6,393 bases of DNA, taken from Anaerolineales bacterium (GTDB taxonomy: Bacteria; Chloroflexota; Anaerolineae; Anaerolineales; Villigracilaceae). The translations under genes and the position numbers were made by a program. Below the pieces are notes generated by a model, which worked only from the letters and a program-made list of their open reading frames with translations, was not told where the DNA came from and did not search any database. The stretch is taken from the NCBI GenBank assembly GCA_020847355.1, contig JADLCG010000070.1, forward strand, positions 1 through 6,393. Reading direction: 5' to 3'. This document shows, in pieces, positions 1-6,227 of this stretch. How positions within the stretch are numbered: position 1 is the stretch's first letter; each line of letters begins with the position of its first letter.

Positions 1-761
1 GGATACACAACAATCGGTTTGCTGGTATTCTTTTTAATCTCATCAATCAATGCTGGAATATGCAATGGGGAAGTGCAGTTGATGCCAATCGCCGCCGCTT
101 GCGGATATTCGTTCAGCCATTTTGCAACATCTCCAATTTTTTCGCCGTGACTGATATGCTCGCCGTCTTTGGCGGTGAAAGTAAACCAAGCGCTTGCCTG
201 CGGAAATTCACTCAACAACTTGATTAGCGCCTGCGCCTCAATATAATTAGGGATCGTTTCGCAGGCTAACATATCTACGCCTGCTTCAATCAACGCCTCA
301 ACTCGCGGACGATGAAAAGCAATCAATTCGCTTTCTGTTAAGTTGTAATCGCCGCGATATTCAGAGCCATCTGCCAGATATGCGCCATACGGACCAACAG
401 AACCTGCAATCAATGGATAATTTCTGTCAACTCTATTTTTTTCATCAATCCAAAATTCATCTCTAGCATCTTTGGCGATCTGCACAGATTTTTTTATCAA
501 TTCAAGCGCCTGATTTTTATTCAAGCCTCGTTTTGCAAAACCTTCCACGGTGGCTTGATAACTCGCCGTAATCGCCACGTCCGCGCCCGCTTTGAAATAA
601 TCCAAATGCACTTGCTGAATTAATTCAGGTTGTTCCATCAAAACTTTGGCGGACCATAGCGAGTCGTTCAAATCACAGCCGCGTTGTTCAAGTTCGGTTG
701 CCAATGCGCCATCGAGGATGATAATAGATTGATGTCGTAAATTTTTTTCAATCGGATTCAT
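1..761 (-). CDS. mmuM: Homocysteine S-methyltransferase (MmuM-type), C-terminus cut off by window edge
   Basis: The open frame runs leftwards from an ATG at 761 to the window edge without a stop, giving 253 codons of an enzyme family usually near 300 residues. It belongs to the zinc-dependent homocysteine S-methyltransferase family, which moves a methyl group (commonly from S-methylmethionine) to homocysteine to make methionine in the cytosol. Seen in the sequence: the N-terminal LDGALATELEQRG block (residues 16-28), the ITASYQAT strand (64-71), AGSVGPYGAYLADGSEY (119-135), the ACETIPN block (166-172) and GINCTSP (226-232), whose Cys229 is the first zinc ligand. The second ligand pair (a GGCC-like motif) would lie beyond the window. 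The start lies 4 bases after the stop of the upstream dehydratase gene, with a weak TGGAA Shine-Dalgarno inside that gene's end, so translation probably depends on the upstream gene. The methyl donor cannot be told from sequence; a BHMT-like specificity is less likely. No sign of damage in the visible part. Confidence 0.93.
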   Translation of the reverse strand, partial: MNPIEKNLRHQSIIILDGALATELEQRGCDLNDSLWSAKVLMEQPELIQQVHLDYFKAGADVAITASYQATVEGFAKRGLNKNQALELIKKSVQIAKDARDEFWIDEKNRVDRNYPLIAGSVGPYGAYLADGSEYRGDYNLTESELIAFHRPRVEALIEAGVDMLACETIPNYIEAQALIKLLSEFPQASAWFTFTAKDGEHISHGEKIGDVAKWLNEYPQAAAIGINCTSPLHIPALIDEIKKNTSKPIVVY

Positions 762-765
762 TTTA

Positions 766-1710
766 TTAATTCCAGGGTAATTTTTCTAAATCCACGTTGC
801 CGCCGCTGATGATCACGCCAACCCTCAAGCCGCGCAAATCAATTTTCTGTTCCCATAACACAGCAAGCGCAACTGCGGCGGAGGGTTCAATAACAATTTT
901 TGCGCGTTCCCAAATAAACTTCATTACGTCAACAACTCCTTGCTCGCTCGCCGTCACAATTTGCTCCGCATTTTTTTGAATGATCGGAAATGTCAGCGAA
1001 CCCAACGAACTCAATAATCCATCGGCAATAGATTTTGGATTCACTGATGGAATAATTTCGCCCGCTTGCAAAGAACGAAAAGCGTCATCTGCATTTTCTG
1101 GTTCGGCTCCGATGATGCGAATTCCTTTTTTGATTCCAAGCGCCGCGATGGATGTTCCGCTTAATAATCCGCCGCCGCCAACCGGCGCGATGATCGCATC
1201 TAAATCTGGGACTTCTTCTAACAACTCTAAAGTCGCCGTGCCTTGACCCGCAATTACTTTTTCATTGTTATATGGATGAAGGACGGTCGCTCCCGTATCA
1301 AGCCTGATTCGGTCCAATGAATTTTCTCGCGCCTCTAGCGTTGGCTCACAAAGCGTGATCTGACCGCCATACCCAGCGACGGCATTTTTCTTCACTTGCG
1401 GCGCGTTGCTTGGCATGACGATATATGCCGGGATTCCGCGCATTCTTGCCGCCAGCGCAATGGCTTGGGCATGATTCCCGGATGAATGCGTGCAAACGCC
1501 ATGCTTTGCGTCTCCATTCGTCAACGAAAACACGGCGTTACACGCCCCGCGAAATTTGAACGCGCCAACCTTTTGCAAATTCTCACATTTGAGAAATACT
1601 TTTGCATTTACTTTTTGATTCAAACTTTCATTCGTCAATATCGGCGTGCGATGAACATAAGGCTTGATTCGCTCCGCCGCTTCTTGAACGTCATTAAAAG
1701 ATACAGTCAT
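766..1710 (-). CDS. PLP-dependent threonine/serine dehydratase, serine racemase type
   Basis: A 314-residue fold-type II PLP enzyme of the threonine dehydratase/serine racemase/threo-3-hydroxyaspartate ammonia-lyase group. Such enzymes deaminate threonine to 2-oxobutanoate or serine to pyruvate, or racemise serine. Visible motifs: GAFKFRG with Schiff-base Lys52, THSSGNH (74-80) with Ser77 matching the re-face serine of serine racemase, the phosphate-binding glycine loop PVGGGG (176-181), and ISGGNVDL (301-308) with Ser302 at the PLP nitrogen. AEPENADD gives Glu203, Ala207 and Asp209, matching the divalent-metal site of mammalian serine racemase. There is no C-terminal ACT regulatory domain, so isoleucine feedback as in biosynthetic IlvA is unlikely. 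The start is set at ATG 1710, because AAGGAAGG lies about 4 bases before it; a TTG at 1725 would add five residues but sits inside the area used by that ribosome site. It is the middle gene of the leftward unit, 29 bases after the dehydrogenase. Substrate choice among threonine, serine and hydroxyaspartate is unresolved. Confidence 0.93.
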   Translation of the reverse strand: MTVSFNDVQEAAERIKPYVHRTPILTNESLNQKVNAKVFLKCENLQKVGAFKFRGACNAVFSLTNGDAKHGVCTHSSGNHAQAIALAARMRGIPAYIVMPSNAPQVKKNAVAGYGGQITLCEPTLEARENSLDRIRLDTGATVLHPYNNEKVIAGQGTATLELLEEVPDLDAIIAPVGGGGLLSGTSIAALGIKKGIRIIGAEPENADDAFRSLQAGEIIPSVNPKSIADGLLSSLGSLTFPIIQKNAEQIVTASEQGVVDVMKFIWERAKIVIEPSAAVALAVLWEQKIDLRGLRVGVIISGGNVDLEKLPWN

Positions 1711-1712
1711 TA

Positions 1713-1720
1713 TGCCTTCC
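1713..1720 (-). promoter_or_regulatory. Strong Shine-Dalgarno site that decides the dehydratase start
   Basis: On the minus strand GAAGGAAGGCATA precedes the ATG at 1710. This purine-rich AAGGAAGG run is at a usable distance from 1710 but overlaps the codons that would follow a TTG start at 1725. It therefore favours the ATG and a 314-residue protein. Confidence 0.7.
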
Positions 1721-1739
1721 TTCAACCTTCAACCTGCCC

Positions 1740-2654
1740 CTAATACCCTCTTTCAAAATTCACCAAATGCTTTAATGGCTTGCCTGCATGGAACAATCTA
1801 TAATTTTCGATAAATACCTTGGTAATATTTTCAGGGAAACTCATCGCCGAAGTATGAAAAGTCATCAGCAGATTTGGCGTCGTCCAAAATGGGTGAGTGG
1901 ACGGTAGCGGTTCTTGTTCAAAAACATCGAGGATTGCGCCAGCCAATTTATTTTGATTCAACGCTTCCAGCAAGGCGTTTTCGTCAAGCGCGTTGCCTCG
2001 CCCAACATTGATCAGTAGGGCGTGTGGCGGAAGCGCATTTAGCAGATCGGCATTGATCAATTTGTTGGTGTCATTCGTCCTTGGCAGAATAGCCACTAAA
2101 TAATCGAGACCTTTGGCGAACGCGATTAAATCGTTACCGTGAAAATATTGATCCACATATTCGCAGTCTTTGCTGGAGCGCGTGTATCCATGCACCCGCA
2201 TATCAAACGCTTTTGCCATGCGCGCAACTTCAGAGCCAATAGACCCAACCCCAAGCAGTCCGATAGTCTTTCCATATAAAACGCCGGTACTTGATCCGTT
2301 CCAGCATTTGGCTTGTTGATCTGCAAAACGCGGGAAGATTTGTTTTTCGTGCGCCAGCAAATAGCCAAAGATATACTCGTTCATCAATTGCCCAAAGACA
2401 TTTCTCGCGTTAGTCAAGGCGTAGTCGCGGCGGAGAGTCGAATCCATCAGGGCTTCGACTCCTGCTGTGGTAGTTTGCACCCAAGCCAGGGCGGGGAGAG
2501 CGGCGAGCGCATCTTTGAGTAATCGCGTTTCGCCGAGGGCGATGTTCACATCCGCATTTATATCAGTTTCGATAGTCAAATCAGGCAGGCGCGCGATTTC
2601 GATTAATGCTCGGTATTTATCCGCTTCGCTGGAGAGGATTAAGAGTCTATTCAT
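1740..2654 (-). CDS. D-2-hydroxyacid dehydrogenase (NAD(P)-dependent)
   Basis: A 304-residue cytosolic oxidoreductase of the D-isomer 2-hydroxyacid dehydrogenase family (phosphoglycerate, D-lactate and glyoxylate/hydroxypyruvate reductases), interconverting 2-oxoacids and D-2-hydroxyacids. The split catalytic domain starts with MNRLLILSS and closes at the C-terminus; the Rossmann nucleotide domain lies between about residues 100 and 270. Seen: GLLGVGSIGSEVAR with GxGxxG at 135-140, INVGRGNALDENAL with catalytic Arg219, LDVFEQEPLP (242-251) holding the catalytic Glu, and FHTSA with catalytic His267. About 16 residues after the glycine motif comes GYTRSS: Arg159 there, instead of an acidic residue, hints at NADP(H) preference and a reductase role like GhrA, though this is inference. 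The length is slightly short but complete for this family, and there is no ACT domain, which argues against a long SerA. AAAGG sits about 6 bases before ATG 2654. It is the first gene of the leftward unit, so its promoter (TATAAT at 2690-2695) likely drives all three genes. Confidence 0.93.
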   Translation of the reverse strand: MNRLLILSSEADKYRALIEIARLPDLTIETDINADVNIALGETRLLKDALAALPALAWVQTTTAGVEALMDSTLRRDYALTNARNVFGQLMNEYIFGYLLAHEKQIFPRFADQQAKCWNGSSTGVLYGKTIGLLGVGSIGSEVARMAKAFDMRVHGYTRSSKDCEYVDQYFHGNDLIAFAKGLDYLVAILPRTNDTNKLINADLLNALPPHALLINVGRGNALDENALLEALNQNKLAGAILDVFEQEPLPSTHPFWTTPNLLMTFHTSAMSFPENITKVFIENYRLFHAGKPLKHLVNFERGY

Positions 2655-2689
2655 AAAATTCCTTTGAGGTTGTGAGTTATTGCGCCTTG

Positions 2690-2695
2690 ATTATA
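2690..2695 (-). promoter_or_regulatory. Probable -10 box of the leftward three-gene unit
   Basis: Read on the minus strand, a perfect TATAAT occurs here, 35 bases before the dehydrogenase ATG. Transcription would start near 2683, leaving a leader of about 29 bases that includes the AAAGG ribosome site. No good -35 hexamer is found at 16-18 bases upstream (the position reads AAATAT), so an activator or a weak promoter is possible. Confidence 0.5.
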
Positions 2696-2704
2696 TGCGA
2701 CAAC

Positions 2705-2721
2705 TGAAAACTATATTTTCA
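2705..2721. promoter_or_regulatory. Inverted repeat between divergent promoters, candidate operator
   Basis: TGAAAA and TTTTCA form perfect 6-base arms around the spacer CTATA. The repeat covers the spacer and -35 region of the leftward promoter and lies just upstream of the rightward promoter. That position suits a dimeric regulator repressing the left unit or activating the right one. The arms are short and AT-rich, so chance is a real alternative; no regulator gene for it lies in the window. Confidence 0.3.
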
Positions 2722-2724
2722 TAG

Positions 2725-2755
2725 ATGACTTTCCGCATAGAAAACATACTATAAT
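2725..2755 (+). promoter_or_regulatory. Promoter of the rightward genes, placed for a leaderless transcript
   Basis: A perfect TATAAT lies at 2750-2755, with ATGACT (four of six bases as in TTGACA) at 2725-2730 as a possible -35 element, though its 19-base spacer is long. Only six bases separate the -10 box from the ATG at 2762, so the expected start of transcription falls on or next to the A of the start codon. No Shine-Dalgarno site could be present in such an mRNA. Confidence 0.55.
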
Positions 2756-2761
2756 ACCCGC

Positions 2762-3703
2762 ATGGAAAATAGCCTTCGCGGATTTATGTCGCAAATTATT
2801 GATTATGCGGGCTTGTATCCGCCTGCCAGTTTATCGTTAACCGAAGCTTTTCATAATTTTGTGCAGTATCAAACGGATGATGATCTCTGGATGCTTTCAC
2901 GCTTTGTGATTCCTGCCAAGCGCCTATCGGAATTGAATCAGTTTGCGGAAATATTCCCCAAGACAAAATTATTAGGTTTTACGGCGTTAGGGCGCGGAGC
3001 GGGCCAGGCTGAAGATGAGTTTCTTGAAAACCTCAAATTAGACCTTGCCGATGTTCGCGCTTTTTGTGAAGCGCATAAAGAGCAAGCCTTTGTAGATATG
3101 TTTGAAACGCCTTTGCCAATTGCTGTTCTGAATGAAAGATCGCGCACGCTGGATTTGATGAATCGATCCGCTGAAGCGCTGAATAAAAACGGCTTGACCG
3201 TTTTTTACGAAGCCCCATTTACCGCTGATTGGCAAACTCATGCGGAAAATTTAATCCGCGCGCTTCGCAAACTGAAAGATAAACATGTTGGCTTTAAGTT
3301 GCGCACGGGCGGCGTAACAGCAGATGCCTTTCCGACCACAGCGCAAGTCGCTTGGACAATTGTCGCTGTGCGCGATGCGGGGATTCCAATGAAATGCACG
3401 GCTGGCTTGCATCATCCGCTGAGACATTTCAATGCAAGCGTGCAAACCCAAATGCACGGATTTATCAACGTCTTTGGCGCGGGGCTTCTGGCAGTTGCGC
3501 GTTCGCTCGATCAAACGCAAGTTCAAGAGATTCTTGAAGACGAGAACCCCGTCAATTTCACGTTTGACGAAAAAGGATTCGCTTGGAAAGAACTTCACGC
3601 CACCCATGAACAAATTAAGTTGGCGCGTCAAGCTATCACGTCGTTTGGAAGTTGTAGCTTCGATGAACCGCGCCAAGATTTGCGCGCATTGCGCCTGCTC
3701 TAA
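2762..3703 (+). CDS. Conserved protein of unknown function linked to fumarylacetoacetase
   Basis: A 313-residue soluble protein that I do not recognise as a named enzyme. There is no signal peptide or membrane segment. It starts with a distinctive IDYAGLYPPASL block (residues 13-24). Further blocks that look like conserved active-site loops are GFKLRTGG (177-184), MKCTAGLHHPLRHF (210-223, two adjacent His plus Lys and Cys), MHGFINVFGAG (231-241) and a C-terminal FGSCSFDEP (295-303). Alternating short hydrophobic strands and amphipathic helices, with charged or His-rich strand ends, suggest an alpha/beta, perhaps TIM-barrel, enzyme; this is inference. Fumarylacetoacetase follows after 24 bases in the same direction, so a role in tyrosine/homogentisate or related diketo-acid breakdown is the best contextual guess. 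The start at 2762 is supported by TATAAT just upstream (leaderless reading); the later in-frame ATG at 2786 has only a poorly spaced GGA before it and would cut into the region just ahead of the DYAGLYPP block. Confidence 0.85.
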   Translation: MENSLRGFMSQIIDYAGLYPPASLSLTEAFHNFVQYQTDDDLWMLSRFVIPAKRLSELNQFAEIFPKTKLLGFTALGRGAGQAEDEFLENLKLDLADVRAFCEAHKEQAFVDMFETPLPIAVLNERSRTLDLMNRSAEALNKNGLTVFYEAPFTADWQTHAENLIRALRKLKDKHVGFKLRTGGVTADAFPTTAQVAWTIVAVRDAGIPMKCTAGLHHPLRHFNASVQTQMHGFINVFGAGLLAVARSLDQTQVQEILEDENPVNFTFDEKGFAWKELHATHEQIKLARQAITSFGSCSFDEPRQDLRALRLL

Positions 3704-3727
3704 AAAAAAACATCCAAAAGGAATTCC

Positions 3728-4945
3728 ATGATCGAAGTTTCTCAAAATTCAGATTTCTCTTTGCAAAACCTTCCGTATGGCGTGTTCTCAACCAAGCATG
3801 ATCCTCGCCCAAGAATTGGCACGCGCCTCGGCGATACCGTGATTGACCTCGCAGTTTTAGATGAAGCCATGTTTTTTGGCAAGCGCTATAACTTTTTTGC
3901 CAACGCAACTTTGAATCAATTCATGGAAGCAGGGCGGAGCGTTTGGACTGAAATTCGTCAGCGCTTGATAGATGAATTGAGCAAGACCAATTATCAGATT
4001 AAGCGCGAAGCGTTGATTTCAATCCAAGACGCGCAAATGCACTTGCCCGTCGCCATTGGCGATTACACCGATTTTTATGCGTCACGCGAACATGCTACAA
4101 ACGTTGGCATTATGTTTCGTGGCAAAGAAAATGCGCTCATGCCCAATTGGTTACATTTGCCGGTGGGTTATCACGGGCGCGCTAGCTCGGTGGTGATTTC
4201 CGGCACGGAGGTTGTTCGTCCGCGTGGGCAGGTGGCGCGCAAAGATGCGCCGCCCGAATTCAGCGCCAGCCGTCAATTGGATTTTGAATTGGAAGTTGGT
4301 TTTTTTGTGGGCAAAGGAAATAATTTGAGCGAGCCGATTGCCATTGAAAATGCGCGCGAACATATTTTTGGCATGGTCTTGCTCAACGATTGGAGCGCGC
4401 GCGATATTCAGGCGTGGGAATATCAACCGCTCGGACCGTTCCTTGCGAAAAATTTTGCGACTTCAATTTCGCCCTGGGTGGTGACGATGGATGCGCTGGA
4501 GCCTTTCCGCGTGTTTGGACCAAAACAAGACCCAACGCCACTCCCTTACCTGAAAGTTGATTCGGCAAATGGATATGATCTTACGCTGGAAGTGACTCTA
4601 CAAAGCGCCGCGCTGGAATCTCCGCAAACCATTTCGCGCTCGAACATGAAATATTTATACTGGGGCATTGATCAGCAATTGACTCATCATACGATTACGG
4701 GTTGCAATTTGCGCGTGGGCGATTTGTGCGGCACTGGCACGATCAGCGGACCGACCGAAGATAGTTGCGGCTCGTTGTTAGAGTTAACTTGGCGCGGCGA
4801 AAGACCGATTCAACTGCCGAACCATGAAACGCGAAAATTTTTAGAAGATGGCGATGTGGTGACGATTAAGGGCTACTGTCAAGGAGACGGCTATCGCGTG
4901 GGCTTTGGCGAAGTGAGCGGAAAGATTTTGCCCGCCCGAAATTGA
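3728..4945 (+). CDS. fahA: Fumarylacetoacetase
   Basis: A full-length 405-residue fumarylacetoacetate hydrolase (animal enzymes are about 419). It splits 4-fumarylacetoacetate into fumarate and acetoacetate, the last step of the homogentisate route of tyrosine and phenylalanine breakdown, in the cytosol as a metal-dependent dimer. The N-terminal SH3-like domain (about 14-110, LPYGVFSTKHDPRPRIG) is followed by the catalytic beta-roll domain. By alignment in my head with the mammalian enzyme, metal ligands are Asp115 (YTDFY), Glu187 and Glu189 (FELEV) and Asp221 (LNDWSARD). The catalytic base is His122 (SREHATN), and Lys241, Arg131, Arg225, Gln228, Thr338 and Glu352 match the other active-site residues. 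MPNWLHLPVGYHGRAS (138-153) is characteristic. AAAAGGAA lies about 4 bases before the ATG. It shares a transcript with the unknown 313-residue protein; no homogentisate dioxygenase, hydroxyphenylpyruvate dioxygenase or maleylacetoacetate isomerase is seen here. All key residues are present, so it should be active. Confidence 0.98.
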   Translation: MIEVSQNSDFSLQNLPYGVFSTKHDPRPRIGTRLGDTVIDLAVLDEAMFFGKRYNFFANATLNQFMEAGRSVWTEIRQRLIDELSKTNYQIKREALISIQDAQMHLPVAIGDYTDFYASREHATNVGIMFRGKENALMPNWLHLPVGYHGRASSVVISGTEVVRPRGQVARKDAPPEFSASRQLDFELEVGFFVGKGNNLSEPIAIENAREHIFGMVLLNDWSARDIQAWEYQPLGPFLAKNFATSISPWVVTMDALEPFRVFGPKQDPTPLPYLKVDSANGYDLTLEVTLQSAALESPQTISRSNMKYLYWGIDQQLTHHTITGCNLRVGDLCGTGTISGPTEDSCGSLLELTWRGERPIQLPNHETRKFLEDGDVVTIKGYCQGDGYRVGFGEVSGKILPARN

Positions 4946-4986
4946 TTCTCTTGAAACCAAAATGAACGCCAGATGATTGGAGCAAG

Positions 4987-5352
4987 ATGAAAAAAATCCT
5001 TTTGATCGAAGACGTGGAAGATACCGTTGAACTGGTGCAAAAAATTTTGACGGCGCACGGCTATGCATTTGCTCACGCGCCAGACGCCGAAACGGGTTTG
5101 CAACTCGCCTTGCAATATTTACCCGATCTCATTCTATTAGATTTAGGCTTGCCCGATTACGATGGGCAAACTTTGGCGGGCTGGATTCATAACGAGCGGA
5201 GCCTGCTTGCCATTCCGCTGATCGCTTTTACTGCCTGGCCCGAAGAAACTGCCAAACAAATGGTGGCGAGCTATGGCTTTAATGGCTATATTAGCAAACC
5301 GATTGTGAATGTCAATGCGTTTTCCGAAAGTGTGGCTTCGTTTTTGAAATGA
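4987..5352 (+). CDS. Single-domain response regulator (receiver only)
   Basis: A 121-residue CheY-like receiver with no output domain. Phosphoryl transfer from a histidine kinase would act on Asp52 (LLDLGLP, 50-56). The acidic metal-binding pair is Glu8-Asp9 (LIEDVED), the switch Thr is Thr82 (AFTAW), and the conserved Lys104 sits in ISKPI. All residues needed for phosphorylation are present. The alpha4-beta5 face carries Trp84 after the Thr-Ala, an uncommon but not disabling feature. GGAG lies about 4 bases before the ATG. It follows fahA by 41 bases without a visible terminator and its stop overlaps the GNAT start by ATGA. No histidine kinase is in view. Likely roles are a phosphorelay intermediate or a phosphorylation-dependent partner that binds another protein; the coupled GNAT protein is the obvious candidate partner, by inference only. 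Confidence 0.95.
   Translation: MKKILLIEDVEDTVELVQKILTAHGYAFAHAPDAETGLQLALQYLPDLILLDLGLPDYDGQTLAGWIHNERSLLAIPLIAFTAWPEETAKQMVASYGFNGYISKPIVNVNAFSESVASFLK
5349..5352 (+). promoter_or_regulatory. ATGA stop-start overlap coupling receiver and GNAT translation
   Basis: The receiver's TGA (5350-5352) and the GNAT's ATG (5349-5351) share two bases. Upstream is TTCGTTTTTGAA, with no purine-rich ribosome site, so the GNAT probably relies on ribosomes that finish the receiver gene. This ties the amounts of the two proteins together. Confidence 0.75.
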
Positions 5353-6224
5353 ATTCTCCTTTTGATGCAAAAATCAAATTACTCCCCGCGAGCGATTTTA
5401 CGTTGGCGGAATTGACCGGCATTTACAACCAGACCCGCGTGGACTATTTAGTGCCAATGCCAATGAACGCGGCGCGTCTGGCTGAATATATCTCCACTTA
5501 TGATGTGTCGCTTAAGAATTCATTAGTGGCGAAGCAGGGCGATGAACTGCGCGGCGTTGCCATGTTAGGCGTTCGTCCTGACCGCGCCTGGATCACGCGC
5601 TTGGGCGTGATCCCAACTACGAGGCGTACCGGAGTTGGCGAAGCTCTCACTGTCGGTTTGTTAGAACAAGCCGAGCGCTTGAAACTTAACTTTGATATGC
5701 TGGAAGTGATCAAAAATAATACGCCCGCGCATACCCTGTTTCGTAAATTAGGATTTTATGAAGTGGGGGAGTTGTTGGTTTTGAGGCGCTCGCTGATTTT
5801 GCCGCCAGACCCGGTCGTGGCGGAAGCTGAACGTTTGGATCGCGCCGAAGCTTTGATTTTAGTGGGGCGGAATCGCGGCACGCAACCCTGGACTAATCAA
5901 TCCGAATCATTGCTCAACGCACAGGAAGTTTCCGGCTTGCATGTGACGCTTGTGGATGGGAGTCGCGGCTGGCTGGTTTATCAGCGTCAGAAATTTACGC
6001 TCACGCGCTTTATCTATAAAACGGAAGTTGGCGACCCGGTCAGAGTGGCGTATGCGTTTCTCTCGCATTTACATCAGCAATATCCGCGGCTGGATACGCA
6101 ACTGGAAAATATTCAGGTAAATGACCCGCATTTGCCTGCATTTTACAAAATGGGTTACGTTGAATCTTTTCGCAGAATTGAAATGTGGAGGGGAGCGCCG
6201 CCCGCGAGTTTGGCCAGCGGTTGA
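5349..6224 (+). CDS. GNAT-family N-acetyltransferase with a second, GNAT-like C-terminal half
   Basis: A 291-residue cytosolic protein. The N-terminal half (about 8-147) is a GNAT acetyltransferase: beta-strand AWITRLGVIP (80-89) followed by the acetyl-CoA pyrophosphate loop RRTGVGEAL (92-100), then LEVIKNNTPAHTLFRKLGFYEV (start 118) with the Asn and Tyr typical of motif B. The C-terminal half (about 155-282) resembles another GNAT fold: it ends in LPAFYKMGYVESFRRIEMW, like the family's usual FYxxxGF-plus-strand ending, but has no Q/RxxGxG/A loop, so it probably does not bind acetyl-CoA. Tandem GNATs with one dead lobe are known in the family. The substrate is unknown and could be a small molecule, a protein or a ribosomal N-terminus. 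The start ATG overlaps the receiver stop (ATGA, no independent strong ribosome site), so the two are translationally coupled. The stop is 3 bases from the stop of the convergent membrane gene. Confidence 0.9.
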   Translation: MNSPFDAKIKLLPASDFTLAELTGIYNQTRVDYLVPMPMNAARLAEYISTYDVSLKNSLVAKQGDELRGVAMLGVRPDRAWITRLGVIPTTRRTGVGEALTVGLLEQAERLKLNFDMLEVIKNNTPAHTLFRKLGFYEVGELLVLRRSLILPPDPVVAEAERLDRAEALILVGRNRGTQPWTNQSESLLNAQEVSGLHVTLVDGSRGWLVYQRQKFTLTRFIYKTEVGDPVRVAYAFLSHLHQQYPRLDTQLENIQVNDPHLPAFYKMGYVESFRRIEMWRGAPPASLASG

Positions 6225-6227
6225 ATT

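Noticed and set aside
1486..1743. Plus-strand open frame across the dehydratase 5' end
   Set aside because: It opposes the conserved N-terminal PLP domain and has no promoter or family signal.
3701..3711. Run of A bases as a possible slippage site
   Set aside because: The run includes and follows the stop codon of the unknown gene, so slippage there would not extend a conserved product, and fahA has its own ribosome site.
3251..3745. Long minus-strand open frame (164 codons) opposite the unknown gene
   Set aside because: It lies antisense over a gene with clear motif structure, shows no recognisable domain, and has no ribosome site; it is an open frame by chance.
4151..4426. Minus-strand open frame inside fahA
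   Set aside because: It is antisense to the most conserved fahA region; its composition is explained by the fahA codons.
4946..4986. Possible separate promoter or terminator between fahA and the receiver gene
   Set aside because: No hairpin with a T-run and no convincing -35/-10 pair is visible; only the GGAG ribosome site is clear.
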